This document shows positions 53,863 to 64,000 of a stretch of 64,000 bases of DNA, piece after piece; within the stretch, counting starts at the first letter, position 1; each line of letters starts with the position of its first letter. Source of the stretch: Acanthosepion pharaonis (lineage: Eukaryota > Mollusca > Cephalopoda > Sepiida > Sepiidae); NCBI GenBank assembly GCA_903632075.3, contig CAHIKZ030000838.1, forward strand, positions 575,001-639,000, read 5' to 3'. The notes beneath the pieces were generated by a model that was given only the letters and a program-made list of their open reading frames with translations, was not told the DNA's origin and did not search any database. A program made the position numbers and the translations under genes.

Positions 53863-56800
53863 TGTTATGGGATCTTACCCATAATAATAATAATGGACTA
53901 TTCCATACTTAATAAATACTGCGCCTCGGGAGGTGGCAAGAAGTCAGTCAATAGTTCACTTTTGAACCGACTGTTCGGTGGAACTCTCTGCTTTCGGGCG
54001 GGGAGGAACCCGAAGGAGGCTACGCCGAAGGGCGGAGTCTCCTTCGGGGAGGTAAAACCGGCCCTGAACCCGTTTATTCGGGTTCAAATGGGCTATTTTT
54101 TGGCCGAGCCTAATGGCTCGGAATGCCCACGTTAAAAAGGCCTTGTGCCACATGACACCCTCGTGGGGGGGTGACTGAATATCGTCAGTCAATAGTTCAC
54201 TTTTGAACCGACTGTTCGGTGGAACTCTCTGCTTTCGGGCGGGGAGGAACCCGAAGGAGGCTACGCCGAAGCGCGGAGTCTCCTTCGGGGGAGGTAAATC
54301 CGGCCCTGAACCCGTTTATACGGGTTCAAATGGGCTATTTTTGGCCGAGCCTAATGGCTCGGGAATGCCCCATTAAAAAGGCCTTGTACCCATGACACCC
54401 TCGTGGGGGGGTGACTGAATATTGTCAGTCAATAGTTCACTTTTTGAACCGACTGTTCGGTGGAACTCTCTGCTTTCGGGCGGGGAGGAACCCGAAGGAG
54501 GCTACGCCGAAGGGCGGAGTCTCCTTCGGGAGGCTCGGCCCAGAACCCGTTTATGCGGGTTCAAATGGGCTATTTTTGGCCGAGCCTAATGGCTCGGGAA
54601 TTCCCACGTTAAAAGGCCTTGTGCCACATGACACCCTCGTGGGGGTGACTGAATATTGTCAGTCAATAGTTCACTTTTGAACCGACTGTTCGGTGGAACT
54701 CTCTGCTTTCGGGCGGGGAGGAACCCGAAGGAGGCTACGCCGAAGGGCGGAGTCTCCTTGGGGAGGTAAACTCGGCCCTGAACCCGTTTATTCGGGTTCA
54801 AATGGGCTATTTTTTGGCCGAGCCTAATGGCTCGGAATGCCCACGTTAAAAAGGCCTTGTGCCCATGACACCCTCGTGGGGGTGACTGAATATCGTCAGT
54901 CAATAGTTCACTTTTGAACCGACTGTTCGGTGGAACTCTCTGCTTTCGGGCGGGGAGGAACCCGAAGGAGGCTACGCCGAAGGGCGGAGTCTCCTTCGGG
55001 GAGGTTCGCTCGGCCCAGAACCCGTTTATACGGGTTCAAATGGGCTATTTTTGGCCGAGCCCTAATGGCTCGGGAATGCCCACGTTAAAAAGGCCTTGTG
55101 CCACATGACACCCTCGTGGGGGGGTGACTGAATATTGTCAGTCAATAGTTCACTTTTTGAACCGACTGTTCGGTGGAACTCTCTGCTTTCGGGCGGGGAG
55201 GAACCCGAAGGAGGCTACGCCGAAGGGCGGAGTCTCCTTCGGGAGGTAAACTCGGCCCTGAACCCGTTTATTCGGGTTCAAATGGGCTATTTTTGGCCGA
55301 GCCTAATGGCTCGGAATGCCCACGTTAAAAAGGCCTTGTGCCACATGACACCCTCGTGGGGGTGACTGAATATTGTCAGTCAATAGTTCACTTTTGAACC
55401 GACTGTTCGGTGGAACTCTCTGCTTTCGGGCGGGGAGGAACCCGAAGGAGGCTACGCCGAAGGGCGGAGTCTCCTTCGGGAGGTAAATCGGCCCTGAACC
55501 CGTTTATGCGGGTTCAAATGGGCTATTTTTGGCCGAGCCTAATGGCTCGGGAATTCCCACGTTAAAAAGGCCTTGTGCCACATGACACCCTCGTGGGGGG
55601 GTGACTGAATATTGTCAGTCAATAGTTCACTTTTGAACCGACTGTTCGGTGGAACTCTCTGCTTTCGGGCGGGGAGGAACCCGAAGGAGGCTACGCCGAA
55701 GGGCGGAGTCTCCTTCGGGGAGGTAAAACCGGCCCTGAACCCGTTTATTCGGGTTCAAATGGGCTATTTTTTGGCCGAGCCTAATGGCTCGGAATGCCCA
55801 CGTTAAAAAGGCCTTGTGCCACATGACACCCTCGTGGGGGGGTGACTGAATATCGTCAGTCAATAGTTCACTTTTGAACCGACTGTTCGGTGGAACTCTC
55901 TGCTTTCGGGCGGGGAGGAACCCGAAGGAGGCTACGCCGAAGCGCGGAGTCTCCTTCGGGGAGGTAAAACCGGCCCTGAACCCGTTTATACGGGTTCAAA
56001 TGGGCTATTTTTTGGCCGAGCCTAATGGCTCGGGAATGCCCACATTAAAAAGGCCTTGTACCACATGACACCCTCGTGGGGGGGTGACTGAATATTGTCA
56101 GTCAATAGTTCACTTTTGAACCGACTGTTCGGTGGAACTCTCTGCTTTCGGGCGGGGAGGAACCCGAAGGAGGCTACGCCGAAGGGCGGAGTCTCCTTCG
56201 GGAGGTTAAACTCGGCCCAGAACCCGTTTATGCGGGTTCAAATGGGCTATTTTGGCCGAGCCTAATGGCTCGGGAATTCCCACGTTAAAAAAGGCCTTGT
56301 GCCACATGACACCCTCGTGGGGGGTGACTGAATATTGTCAGTCAATAGTTCACTTTTGAACCGACTGTTCGGTGGAACTCTCTGCTTTCGGGCGGGAGGA
56401 ACCCGAAGGAGGCTACGCCGAAGGGCGGAGTCTCCTTCGGGAGGTAAACTCGGCCCTGAACCCGTTTATTCGGGTTCAAATGGGCTATTTTTGGCCGAGC
56501 CTAATGGCTCGGAATGCCCACGTTAAAAAGGCCTTGTGCCACATGACACCCTCGTGGGGGGTGACTGAATATCGTCAGTCAATAGTTCACTTTTTGAACC
56601 GACTGTTCGGTGGAACTCTCTGCTTTCGGGCGGGAGGAACCCGAAGGAGGCTACGCCGAAGGGCGGAGTCTCCTTCGGGGAGGTCGCTCGGCCCAGAACC
56701 CGTTTATACGGGTTCAAATGGGCTATTTTTGGCCGAGCCTAATGGCTCGGGAATGCCCACGTTAAAAGGCCTTGTGCCACATGACACCCTCGTGGGGGGT

Positions 56801-59735
56801 GACTGAATATTGTCAGTCAATAGTTCACTTTTGAACCGACTGTTCGGTGGAACTCTCTGCTTTCGGGCGGGGAGGAACCCGAAGGAGGCTACGCCGAAGG
56901 GCGGAGTCTCCTTCGGGGAGGTAAAACCGGCCCTGAACCCGTTTATTCGGGTTCAAATGGGCTATTTTTTGGCCGAGCCTAATGGCTCGGAATGCCCACG
57001 TTAAAAAGGCCTTGTGCCACATGACACCCTCGTGGGGGTGACTGAATATCGTCAGTCAATAGTTCACTTTTGAACCGACTGTTCGGTGGAACTCTCTGCT
57101 TTTCGGGCGGGGAGGAACCCGAAGGAGGCTACGCCGAAGCGCGGAGTCTCCTTCGGGGAGGTAAGCTCGGCCCTGAACCCGTTTATACGGGTTCAAATGG
57201 GCTATTTTTTGGCCGAGCCTAATGGCTCGGGAATGCCCACATTAAAAGGCCTTGTACCCATGACACCCTCGTGGGGGGGTGACTGAATATTGTCAGTCAA
57301 TAGTTCACTTTTGAACCGACTGTTCGGTGGAACTCTCTGCTTTCGGGCGGGAGGAACCCGAAGGAGGCTACGCCGAAGGGCGGAGTCTCCTTCGGGGAGG
57401 TTAACTCGGCCCAGAACCCGTTTATGCGGGTTCAAATGGGCTATTTTTTTGGCCGAGCCTAATGGCTCGGGAATTCCACGTTAAAAAAGGCCTTGTGCCA
57501 CATGACACCCTCGTGGGGGTGACTGAATATTGTCAGTCAATAGTTCACTTTTGAACCGACTGTTCGGTGGTGGACTCTCTGCTTTCGGGCGGGAGGAACC
57601 CGAAGGAGGCTACGCCGAAGGGCGGAGTCTCCTTCGGGGAGGTAAACTGGCCCTGAACCCGTTTATTCGGGTTCAAATGGGCTATTTTTGGCCGAGCCTA
57701 ATGGCTCGGAATGCCCACGTTAAAAAGGCCTTGTGCCACATGACACCCTCGTGGGGGGTGACTGAATATCGTCAGTCAATAGTTCACTTTTGAACCGACT
57801 GTTCGGTGGAACTCTCTGCTTTCGGGCGGGAGGAACCCGAAGGAGGCTACGCCGAAGCGCGGAGTCTCCTTCGGGGAGGTAAAACCGGCCCTGAACCCGT
57901 TTATACGGGTTCAAATGGGCTATTTTTTGGCCGAGCCTAATGGCTCGGGAATGCCCACATTAAAAAGGCCTTGTACCACATGACACCCTCGTGGGGGGGG
58001 GTGACTGAATATTGTCAGTCAATAGTTCACTTTTGAACCGACTGTTCGGTGGAACTCTCTGCTTTCGGGCGGGGAGGAGACCCGAAGGAGGCTACGCCGA
58101 AGGGCGGAGTCTCCTTCGGGGAGGTAAAACCGGCCCTGAACCCGTTTATTCGGGTTCAAATGGGCTATTTTTTTGGCCGAGCCTAATGGCTCGGGAATGC
58201 CCACATTAAAAAGGCCTTGTGCCACATGACACCCTCGTGGGGGGGTGACTGAATATCGTCAGTCAATAGTTCACTTTTGAACCGACTGTTCGGTGGAACT
58301 CTCTGCTTTCGGGCGGGGAGGAACCCGAAGGAGGCTACGCCGAAGGGCGGAGTCTCCTTCGGGGAGGTAAACTCGGCCCTGAACCCGTTTATACGGGTTC
58401 AAATGGGCTATTTTTTTGGCCGAGCCTAATGGCTCGGGAATGCCCACATTAAAAAGGCCTTGTACCACATGACACCCTCGTGGGGGTGACTGAATATTGT
58501 CAGTCAATAGTTCACTTTTGAACCGACTGTTCGGTGGAACTCTCTGCTTTCGGGCGGGGAGGAACCCGAAGGAGGCTACGCCGAAGGGCGGAGTCTCCTT
58601 CGGGGAGGTAAAACCGGCCCTGAACCCGTTTATTCGGGTTCAAATGGGCTATTTTTTGGCCGAGCCTAATGGCTCGGGAATGCCCACATTAAAAAGGCCT
58701 TGTGCACATGACACCCTCGTGGGGGGGTGACTGAATATCGTCAGTCAATAGTTCACTTTTGAACCGACTGTTCGGTGGAACTCTCTGCTTTCGGGCGGGG
58801 GAGGAACCCGAAGGAGGCTACGCCGAAGGGCGGAGTCTCCTTCGGGGAGGTAAAACCGGCCCTGAACCCGTTTATACGGGTTCAAATGGGCTATTTTTTG
58901 GCCGAGCCTAATGGCTCGGGAATGCCCACATTAAAAAGGCCTTGTACCACATGACACCCTCGTGGTGGGGGGGTGACTGAATATTGTCAGTCAATAGTTC
59001 ACTTTTGAACCGACTGTTCGGTGGAACTCTCTGCTTTCGGGCGGGGAGGAACCCGAAGGAGGCTACGCCGAAGGGCGGAGTCTCCTTCGGGGAGGTAAAA
59101 CCGGCCCTGAACCCGTTTATACGGGTTCAAATGGGCTATTTTTTGGCCGAGCCTAATGGCTCGGGAATGCCCACATTAAAAAGGCCTTGTACCACATGAC
59201 ACCCTCGTGGGGGGGTGAATATTGTCAGTCAATAGTTCACTTTTGAACCGACTGTTCCGTGGAACTCTCTGCTTTCGGGCGGGGAGGAACCCGAAGGAGG
59301 CTACGCCGAAGGCCGGATTCTCTTTCGGGGAGGTAAACCGACCCTGAATCCGTTTATTACGGGTTCAATCGGCATATTTTTGGCCGAGCGTACAGGCTCG
59401 GAGATCCCACGTTAAACTGGCCTCGTGCCACATGACGCCCTCGTGGGGGGGTGACTGAATATCGTCAGTAGTTCAAGTCGAGTCAAGAGTCGAGTCAGAG
59501 GCAGTCCGAAACAGAGTCGCGTTCAGACAATTACGGCAAGACATTTGGAATAGTGATACTGGTCGAGACTATATTGTTCTCTCTACTAAACCTGATTGTT
59601 CATACTAACACTTCTACTTCTCTGTATATATTCCTGTTTGTAATATATCTGTGTTATTCCATACCTGTGTTTGAGTTCTTCTTTATTGGTTCTACCTTGG
59701 ACTATCACCGTGGTACAAGGAACCGGACCATAACA
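53863..59735. mobile_element. LTR-like element (5.87 kb) filled by a tandem array
   Basis: Starts TGTTATGGGATC and ends GGACCATAACA; the ends are TG...CA with an 8-bp inversion (TGTTATGG/CCATAACA). GAAAG occurs on both sides (53,858-53,862 and 59,736-59,740). The insertion splits a GAAA microsatellite. About 80 bp at the left and 265 bp at the right are ordinary AT-rich LTR-like sequence (TATATATTCC near 59,622, AATAAA near 53,909); the middle is the array. No protein coding. A solo LTR of unusual size is the simplest reading; an unrelated TIR element is the alternative. Confidence 0.75.
53944..59470. repeat. GC-rich tandem array, 23 units of about 240 bp
   Basis: Twenty-three copies, counted by GAACCGACTGTTC, in head-to-tail order. 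Each unit holds GTCAGTCAATAGTTCACTTT, CTCTCTGCTTTCGGGCGG, GAAGGAGGCTACGCC, CCCGTTTAT, TTGGCCGAGCCTAATGGCTC and GACACCCTCGTGGGG. Units differ mostly in homopolymer length and a few diagnostic bases. The last unit (59,222-59,460) is clearly diverged. Open frames on both strands are shadows broken by length changes in G and T runs. Confidence 0.98.
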
Positions 59736-59740
59736 GAAAG

Positions 59741-60860
59741 AACGAAAGAAAATAAATATACAGTATGATAATGCTCTCATATGTTTAACATGTACAATGC
59801 TGCGCAAAAGTAAGCGAACTCTGAGATAATATTTTTAAAAAATGTGTCTCTTTTCCCCAGATAATCAACAAATGTTAGCAAAACTATATATTCATTAAAG
59901 AAAAACATTTATTAAACGAATTACAACCACTTTCAAAACTTTTATCAAGCTTCAATAAAAATAACAATTAAGAATTAGGATATCCAAAAGTAAATAAAAC
60001 CATAGACTTAATATGATTTCCTTTTTATTATGCAATGCTCGTGACAATATGTCGCCCTCGTATTCTGATTCAATTCTTTGAGTATCAGCTCAAGATAAAG
60101 ATTAGAACTGATAGAAAACGCCTGCATTCGACAGTCTTCAGCGAAAGGTGGGTGACTGAGGCGAGTTTGATTCGTTTGAGCGGAGATAGCCTTGATTTTC
60201 TCTTTTAGATCTACTTACGTCGCATCGGAGTGGTTTCCTGCGGAGCCCTCCCCTTGGTTAGGTTAGACAAGCTTTGTGTACCTAGTTAATGTGAGTAAGT
60301 GTTGTTCCTGGCCTGTTCCCGGCTGCACGGTACATCATTGAAATGGAAAACCTTATCGGATTTTTATTTTTTCATTTGTACCCATTACTCCTTTAAATCA
60401 TGACCTGTATTCAAACTTATGATTCATATTGTAATAGTTTTTAGAGTTTTGAAAATAAAACATTTAACGATGAAATAGAGAAATTTCCAAGAGTATTTTT
60501 AAGTCATGGAAATCGAATTGAAACATTAAATTAATTATTCATCAGAAAATTCAAATAGGAAAACCGAGAAATTTCCACAGTTACTGCTAATAACTGGAAA
60601 AGAGATCAAGGGAATATGGAGGATGTATATATGGATATATGGAAGAAACCTTACATCGAACTGGTTTACCTCCAAATTTGCAAAAGGAAACTTATCACTT
60701 AAAATATTTTTAATGAGACGTCAATTCTGGACGTTAGGTGAACAGGAATTTCCAGAGATTTCTTTTCTTTATTTTATGCGATATTTGCATGACATCTTGG
60801 TAAAAATTGTAGAGGGAGCATTTCACATTGTCTTCTCCATAATGTTGAATTCAAAAATGT
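59741..60860. other. Spacer; possible Tc1-type end and a GC-richer patch
   Basis: GCTGCGCAAAAGTAAGCGAA at 59,801-59,820 resembles a Tc1-family terminus but no partner was found. 60,130-60,330 is less AT-rich and unrecognised. Confidence 0.35.
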
Positions 60861-60865
60861 TCTTA

Positions 60866-61035
60866 TTCTGGACTGGCTACCACTGAAGGCCAGAGAACCC
60901 AGTCCCCTTTGTAACATTACCCATATACAGGTGGTGATCAAGAAATGGATTCATGCTTTCCTAGGGTCATTAGTGAAGGTGAAAGTGATAGCATTGCCTG
61001 AACTTCGGCTCAGCTCTCAGAGTCCACTTACGTCG
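60866..61035 (-). mobile_element. SINE (family 1) fragment, minus strand
   Basis: Minus-strand GAGCCGAAGTTCAGGCAA, CACTTTCACCTTCACTAATG and GACTGGGTTCTCTGGCCTT + CAGTGGTAGCCAGTCC. Diverged. Confidence 0.7.
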
Positions 61036-61111
61036 GCGAAAATAATAACTGTGTCAGGCTTTTGGAATTATTGTGGGTGTATTCGTGCGGAGGGGTGTCA
61101 CGCGGGCGTGA

Positions 61112-61160
<49 letters not shown>
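61112..61160. repeat. (TA)n run
   Basis: About 42 bp of TA. Confidence 0.95.
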
Positions 61161-61161
<1 letters not shown>

Positions 61162-61299
61162 AATATGTGGTGCAGTTCAATTTGTATTACAATGAATCAT
61201 TCATACAAAAAGTAAATTAGTTAAGTTAATGATATAAAATAGCGAAATCCCTTCGCAAACAAACTTTTAAAGATGCATTTAACCTACTAATCACTCGAT

Positions 61300-61445
61300 T
61301 AATGTTATGATCCTTGTTTCTTAAAATTATAAGCTGTATAAGGTCTTTCTTAAATACGCAAGTGCTTTCGACTGTACATTCGCTCATCTTCAGGCATGGA
61401 AATTATTTTGTTTTTGGTAAAATTCAAGTAGTATCCTAGACAAAA
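61300..61445 (-). repeat. Terminal-repeat-like sequence
   Basis: AAGTGCTTTCGACTGTACAT + TCGCTCATCTTCAGGCATGG; on the minus strand GCCTGAAGATGAGCG...GTCGAAAGCACTT. Weakly similar in layout to 26,700 and 42,700. Confidence 0.45.
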
Positions 61446-61790
61446 TAATATAATGCGAATCGAAATATGTTTTTTTTTTTGTTCTTTTTTTAATGTGTTA
61501 TTGATAACGGTCTTTTTTTGCTTTTTATGGTCTTAACATGTCAGACTTCAAAGTGACAATACATATTTTCTATGAGCTATGGTATCGAAGGAAATTAACT
61601 GGAGTTGATAATGGATATTTTTTTTTTAAATATCTAACAGTATCCTTAACGGTAAAACAATATTTCTAAATCTTTGCTATAACTGTTTTGAAAATCTCAT
61701 TTAAAAGTTACGTAGTAAAGGTGAAAACATAATCGCACTCGGGAATGTCTCGTTACATTTGAAACATTTTTTTTTTTTTAGAAAGGAACA
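61446..61790. other. AT-rich spacer with T runs
   Basis: Nothing recognised. Confidence 0.5.
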
Positions 61791-61792
61791 TA

Positions 61793-62125
61793 GGTCGCGT
61801 GGCCGAGCGGTTAGAATGCTAGCATGCTGACTCTGTAACCCGGATGCGAATCTCATCGTGATCGACTGTGATAAAATCAGCTTGAAGAGACAATCCCATT
61901 GGTATGTTCATTATAATTATACTACGGCTTGACCGAAGTTTTCTGTGTGAAATTGGGTAAACAAAACTATTCGTCACAAATCATCATGATTGAACGACTG
62001 TGCGTACTAAACTTGTTTAACTGGTAATCACGCCAGATTATCGCCAAACACATGGCCTTTAGAGAATTAATAGTTTTAGCTTGAAAGATTATTACTCAAC
62101 ACTCAGTATTGCTCATACCATTGAT
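61793..62125 (+). mobile_element. tRNA-derived SINE (family 2)
   Basis: GTCGCGTGGCCGAGCGGTTA (perfect box A TGGCCGAGCGG), CCCGGATGCGAATCTC (box B, one change), GATCGACTGTGA, GACCGAAGTTTTCTGTGTGA + AATTGGGTA and TAATCACGCCAG. 3' half diverged. Confidence 0.88.
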
Positions 62126-62632
62126 GTTTGTGTGCATCTAAGTTGTTTGTTTTTCAAGTGAATTTTCTAATTTGCATGATTCACACTCATAGGTCATAGG
62201 TCATAGCTAGTCAGTTAAAGTCATTATACATTCTATATAAGTTCCTCACAAACGCAGATTTAAATAAACATTGGACGAGGAAAAAAGTGAACGTATTTCT
62301 TATTTGAAGGCATGTTTTTCAGTCTTACCTTCATAGTTTCCAGTTCGAACAAAAAGGTTAATATGAATCCCATCAAAAGGATTTTTTCTTTCCCCACACA
62401 ATAAAATAATGTTTAATTTTAGATGAAAGACAAATCAACTGACTTAAAAAGTTACGGTTAAACCTGAAATAATGGATAGTTAAGTAAAAGTAGTTGCCCT
62501 TGATAAATTATCTGCCCTTCCATCTGAAATATTAGAAAGTCAAGAGTAGTCTCCCTTTAATCAGATTTTATTAAATTCTATAAACTAGTGGGTAATGTTG
62601 CTTTTTAAAACCCAAAATTCATGTTTTTTTTT
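62126..62632. other. AT-rich spacer
   Basis: CATAGGTCATAGGTCATAG mini-tandem at 62,190; otherwise nothing. Confidence 0.5.

Positions 62633-62634
<2 letters not shown>

Positions 62635-62670
<36 letters not shown>
62635..62670. repeat. (TA)n run
   Basis: About 34 bp of TA at the left edge of the retrozyme-like repeat. Confidence 0.95.
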
Positions 62671-62673
<3 letters not shown>

Positions 62674-62674
62674 A

Positions 62675-63078
62675 GAGGTTTCTTCTAGACTCGATGAATT
62701 ATGACTATTTCAAATCTTCCTAATAATTTCTATCACTTGTATATCCTTGCTTGAACCGGCTTTAATGCTCTGGATGGAGCGGCTTGAGGATAATAGCTGT
62801 AGCCCGTCGGGACACAGTCCTATGGGTAAGGGAAACTCGGATGAGTTCCCTCACGGAATATGTGATCGAATGGCGCTGTATCAAGTCTAATTCGTTACCT
62901 CTTCGTAACCGAGGCCCGTTGGTACAGATGGTATGACGTTTGCCTCATATCGTAACTGTTTCAGTTTTCTGTAGTGGATGTGCACTGCTGATGAGTCCCA
63001 AATATAGGACGAAACGGCCGTCCAGTGCTTTCTGCATTCTGCTGAGGTTTCTTCTAGACTCGATTAATTACTTAATTA

Positions 63079-63080
<2 letters not shown>
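62675..63080 (+). mobile_element. Retrozyme-like repeat: 369-bp unit plus start of a second
   Basis: GAGGTTTCTTCTAGACTCGA at 62,675 recurs at 63,044, so one complete 369-bp unit is followed by the first ~35 bp of another before a TA run takes over. The unit contains one hammerhead ribozyme near its end. Short tandem hammerhead-bearing units without coding are the hallmark of animal retrozymes, which give circular RNAs. The middle has GGCCCGTTGGTACAGATGG, which may be tRNA-like. Confidence 0.75.
62980..63030 (+). ncRNA. Hammerhead ribozyme (type I, all core bases intact)
   Basis: Stem I GCACTG (62,982-62,987) pairs with CAGTGC (63,023-63,028), 6 bp. Core CTGATGA 62,988-62,994. Stem II GTCC (62,995-62,998) with GGAC (63,007-63,010), loop CAAATATA. 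GAAA 63,011-63,014. Stem III AC/GT closed by GGCC (63,014-63,015 with 63,020-63,021). Cleavage triplet GTC, predicted cut after 63,022. Every invariant base is present and all stems pair. Very short stem III is typical of hammerheads from metazoan retroelements. Self-cleavage of the plus-strand RNA is predicted. Confidence 0.93.

Positions 63081-63125
<45 letters not shown>
63078..63125. repeat. (TA)n run
   Basis: About 44 bp of TA. Confidence 0.95.
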
Positions 63126-63126
<1 letters not shown>

Positions 63127-63227
63127 TCCGAATTCCACAAAGACATATTAGAATTTTGATATACTTACAGACATAAATATAAATTACACAGAGGAACGCT
63201 GTTTGACAAGTCAATTTTTTTTTTTAA

Positions 63228-63631
63228 GCGCTTTGCCCCAAGCAAGGCGGGAAGCCCCACTAGGACGCAAGGAGTTACAGAAGATTCGGAGCAAGATCAG
63301 ATAGGAATGATAGAGGAAAGGATGAGGAGAAGGATAGTGGATAGATCAAAGCAACTGGAGATGTCGATTGACATTACATTTGAATAGCTGGAGATTATAG
63401 CTCTCAGGGAAACTGGAATAGGGAAAGGAGTTCCACAGGCGAGAGGTGCGAGACATGAAGCTATTTGAGTAGAAGAGACAGCTACATTTAGGAGTTTCGA
63501 CAGTGAAGGGGTGAGAGTGGGATGCCAGCCTCGTCGGACGCTTGAACTCTTGAAGTCTGGGGACCAGCGAATGCAGCTTCTCGGAGCAATTGCCATGAAA
63601 GTATTTGTAAAAAGAGAGAGGCAACTGTGAG

Positions 63632-63640
<9 letters not shown>
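63228..63640 (-). pseudogene. LINE ORF C-terminal relic and 3' tail, minus strand
   Basis: Minus-strand frame: [94 protein letters not shown] and a stop near 63,347. Uninterrupted for about 95 codons, so this is the best-preserved copy of the family found at 12,225, 32,040 and 43,868. Tail GCCCCAAGCAAGGCGGGAAG + CCCCACTAGGACGC then a T run. Truncated at the 5' side by TA. Confidence 0.92.
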
Positions 63641-63706
<66 letters not shown>

Positions 63707-63741
63707 TTCCTATTGTATAATATATATATATATAATTCTTT

Positions 63742-63790
<49 letters not shown>
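63635..63790. repeat. (TA)n tract in three blocks
   Basis: TA 63,637-63,704, 63,719-63,734 and 63,745-63,788. Confidence 0.97.
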
Positions 63791-63794
<4 letters not shown>

Positions 63795-63895
63795 GTGACT
63801 TGTTCCAGACTAATTTAAGTGAAGTGAATGCAGGAAGCAAGTTTACATCTTAAGGAAATATTGGTCTGCACACATGTAGATACACCAATCCTATA

Positions 63896-63898
<3 letters not shown>

Positions 63899-63932
<34 letters not shown>
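63899..63932. repeat. (TA)n run
   Basis: About 32 bp of TA. Confidence 0.95.
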
Positions 63933-63934
<2 letters not shown>

Positions 63935-64000
63935 GTGCATTTGAACAACAATTGCTCTATTATAGAAGTTTAATTAAAAACAACTAACAAGGTACTGTGG

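Noticed and set aside
53893..59199. Recurrent 64-80 codon open frames in the tandem array, both strands
   Set aside because: They recur because the 240-bp unit recurs. Differences in G and T run length break them at once, and both strands are equally open.
59801..60010. Tc1 element
   Set aside because: One end resembles a Tc1 terminus, but there is no inverted partner, TA duplication or transposase fragment.

Overview
The window is AT-rich, intron- or intergenic-type DNA from an animal nuclear genome. Long (TA)n, (GATA)n, (GAAA)n, (CT)n and (CA)n runs, tRNA-headed SINEs, LINE tails, Penelope-like, mariner and hAT relics fill it. The style (very long TA runs placed at the edges of dispersed repeats, and SINEs with a Leu/Ser-tRNA-like head) suggests a cephalopod mollusc, probably an octopus. 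That attribution is inference from remembered repeat style. I found no intact conventional protein-coding gene, no functional tRNA or rRNA gene, no CRISPR array and no prokaryotic signal. Most long open frames are translated microsatellites or shadows of repeats.

Layout. 1-11.4 kb: microsatellites, LINE 3' relics (about 1.5, 2.4, 5.2 and 7.8 kb), a foldback MITE (4.9 kb), a TA-flanked mariner/IS630-type relic (6.58-7.09 kb), SINEs (7.2 and 8.4 kb) and a polypurine tract. 11.5-24.7 kb: a LINE 3' end abutting a mariner relic (12.2-13.4 kb), a SINE with a 5S-rRNA-like plus a tRNA-like segment (14.1-14.5 kb), a 33-bp minisatellite, repeat-embedded (GAAA)n and (GATA)n runs, further LINE tails, and two open frames of unknown meaning. 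25-35 kb: a 330-bp foldback element, a decayed hAT transposase split by a small solo LTR with a perfect target duplication, very long TA tracts, a LINE reverse-transcriptase fragment ending at a hammerhead-ribozyme motif, and a Penelope-like element with inverted terminal repeats. 35-53 kb: many SINE copies, a solo LTR, a TIR element with a transposase tail, and a LINE relic holding a SINE, which holds a third element, which holds a fourth. 53.86-59.74 kb: an LTR-like element (TG...CA ends, 5-bp duplication) filled with 23 tandem GC-rich 240-bp units made almost entirely of short hairpins. 60-64 kb: SINEs, a retrozyme-like repeat with a textbook type I hammerhead ribozyme, and a LINE 3' end.

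The most notable signals are the hammerhead at 62,980-63,030, the array-bearing LTR-like element, and the single dispersed relative of its array unit at 46,697-46,911, which has its own 15-bp target duplication. Together they show this DNA is built by repeated nesting of selfish elements and by tandem amplification of one of them.
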